This document shows positions 22,992 to 23,100 of a DNA stretch of 23,100 bases, one piece after another; the stretch's first letter is position 1; each line of letters opens with the position of its first letter. The stretch is taken from the NCBI GenBank assembly GCA_017390245.1, contig JAFPCE010000271.1, positions 1 through 23,100 of the forward strand, given 5' to 3'. Made by a program: the position numbers and the translations under genes. The stretch is from Selenomonadaceae bacterium (GTDB lineage: Bacteria; Bacillota; Negativicutes; Selenomonadales; Selenomonadaceae). The notes below the pieces were generated by a model. That model was not told the DNA's origin, searched no databases, and saw only the letters and a program-made list of their open reading frames with translations.

Positions 22992-23026
22992 AATTTTGTG
23001 TATTTACTATGTGAATGGAGACATTT

Positions 23027-23100
23027 ATGATGAATTCCTATGAATGGCAGGAGACCCTGGCTAAAAGGCACCGCCGTACCCGCTATGAGCGCATTGCTGC
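23027..23100 (+). CDS. Unrecognised gene, 5' end only
   Basis: The frame opens with ATG ATG at 23027-23032, GGAG 6 bases upstream, and runs to the window edge, giving 24 residues that begin MMNSYEWQETLAKRHRRTRY. The start is hydrophilic and very basic (RHRRTRYER), with no signal peptide or membrane segment in view. I do not recognise the family. Being divergent from a flagellin gene, it could be a motility or flagellin-modification gene, but this is only a guess from position. Confidence 0.6.
   Translation, partial: MMNSYEWQETLAKRHRRTRYERIA

Noticed and set aside
1..23100. Mobile element, prophage, CRISPR array or defence island
   Set aside because: No transposase, integrase, long terminal inverted repeats, spacer-repeat pattern or defence-type gene is visible; gene order and composition look like core chromosome.

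Overview
The window looks like chromosomal DNA from an anaerobic, flagellated member of the Bacillota. My best guess is class Negativicutes (Selenomonas/Anaerovibrio-like), but this is inferred from gene content and order and not proven. The supports are a ferredoxin-dependent 2-oxoacid oxidoreductase, a FeoA-FeoB ferrous iron transporter, a class III fructose-1,6-bisphosphatase, strong AGGAGG-type ribosome binding sites, many short intrinsic terminators, and the order rpmE / DUF1385 / prfA / prmC / tsaC / rpiB / glyA / upp. That order resembles the prfA-to-upp stretch of Bacillus subtilis. There are no tRNA or rRNA genes, no insertion sequences, no CRISPR array and no phage genes, so this is mostly core genome.

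Layout. 1-460: a promoter and a truncated M20 peptidase (a pseudogene). 488-4182, minus strand: an iron-containing alcohol dehydrogenase, then the rpiB-glyA-upp unit with its own promoter and a terminator behind upp. 4218-8384, minus strand: rpmE with a structured leader of about 135 nt and its own terminator, then DUF1385-prfA-prmC-tsaC ending in a terminator. 8406-9863, plus strand: a monocistronic, divergent ClpX-type unfoldase, transcribed divergently from rpmE. 9899-12318, minus strand: feoAB as one fused gene, behind an extended -10 promoter that carries a perfect inverted repeat. 12346-15660, minus strand: pheA-aroF plus a soluble hybrid histidine kinase, with no terminator between them. 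15774-18702, plus strand: a four-gene korDABC-type operon preceded by a direct repeat, a promoter and a terminator-like hairpin at the very start of the transcript. 18726-19452, plus strand: an alpha/beta hydrolase. 19464-21448, minus strand: class III fbp. 21472-22932, minus strand: a stand-alone flagellin with a sigma-28-like promoter. 23027 to the end, plus strand: the first codons of an unrecognised gene, divergent from the flagellin.

How the genes work together. The central-metabolism genes fit an anaerobe that runs gluconeogenesis (fbp), one-carbon and pentose metabolism (glyA, rpiB), pyrimidine salvage (upp), aromatic amino acid synthesis (aroF, pheA) and ferredoxin-coupled 2-oxoacid conversion (kor). 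The kor enzyme needs iron-sulfur clusters, for which FeoAB would supply Fe(II). Translation and ribosome genes (rpmE, prfA, prmC, tsaC) form one conserved block.

I did not find a clearly new multi-gene system. The points most worth following up are regulatory or involve divergent paralogs: the ClpX-like protein with an unusual zinc finger, the orphan hybrid kinase attached to the aromatic operon, the repeat-containing control regions of feoAB, pheA, kor and flagellin, the rpmE leader, and a flagellin whose TLR5-recognition residues are replaced.
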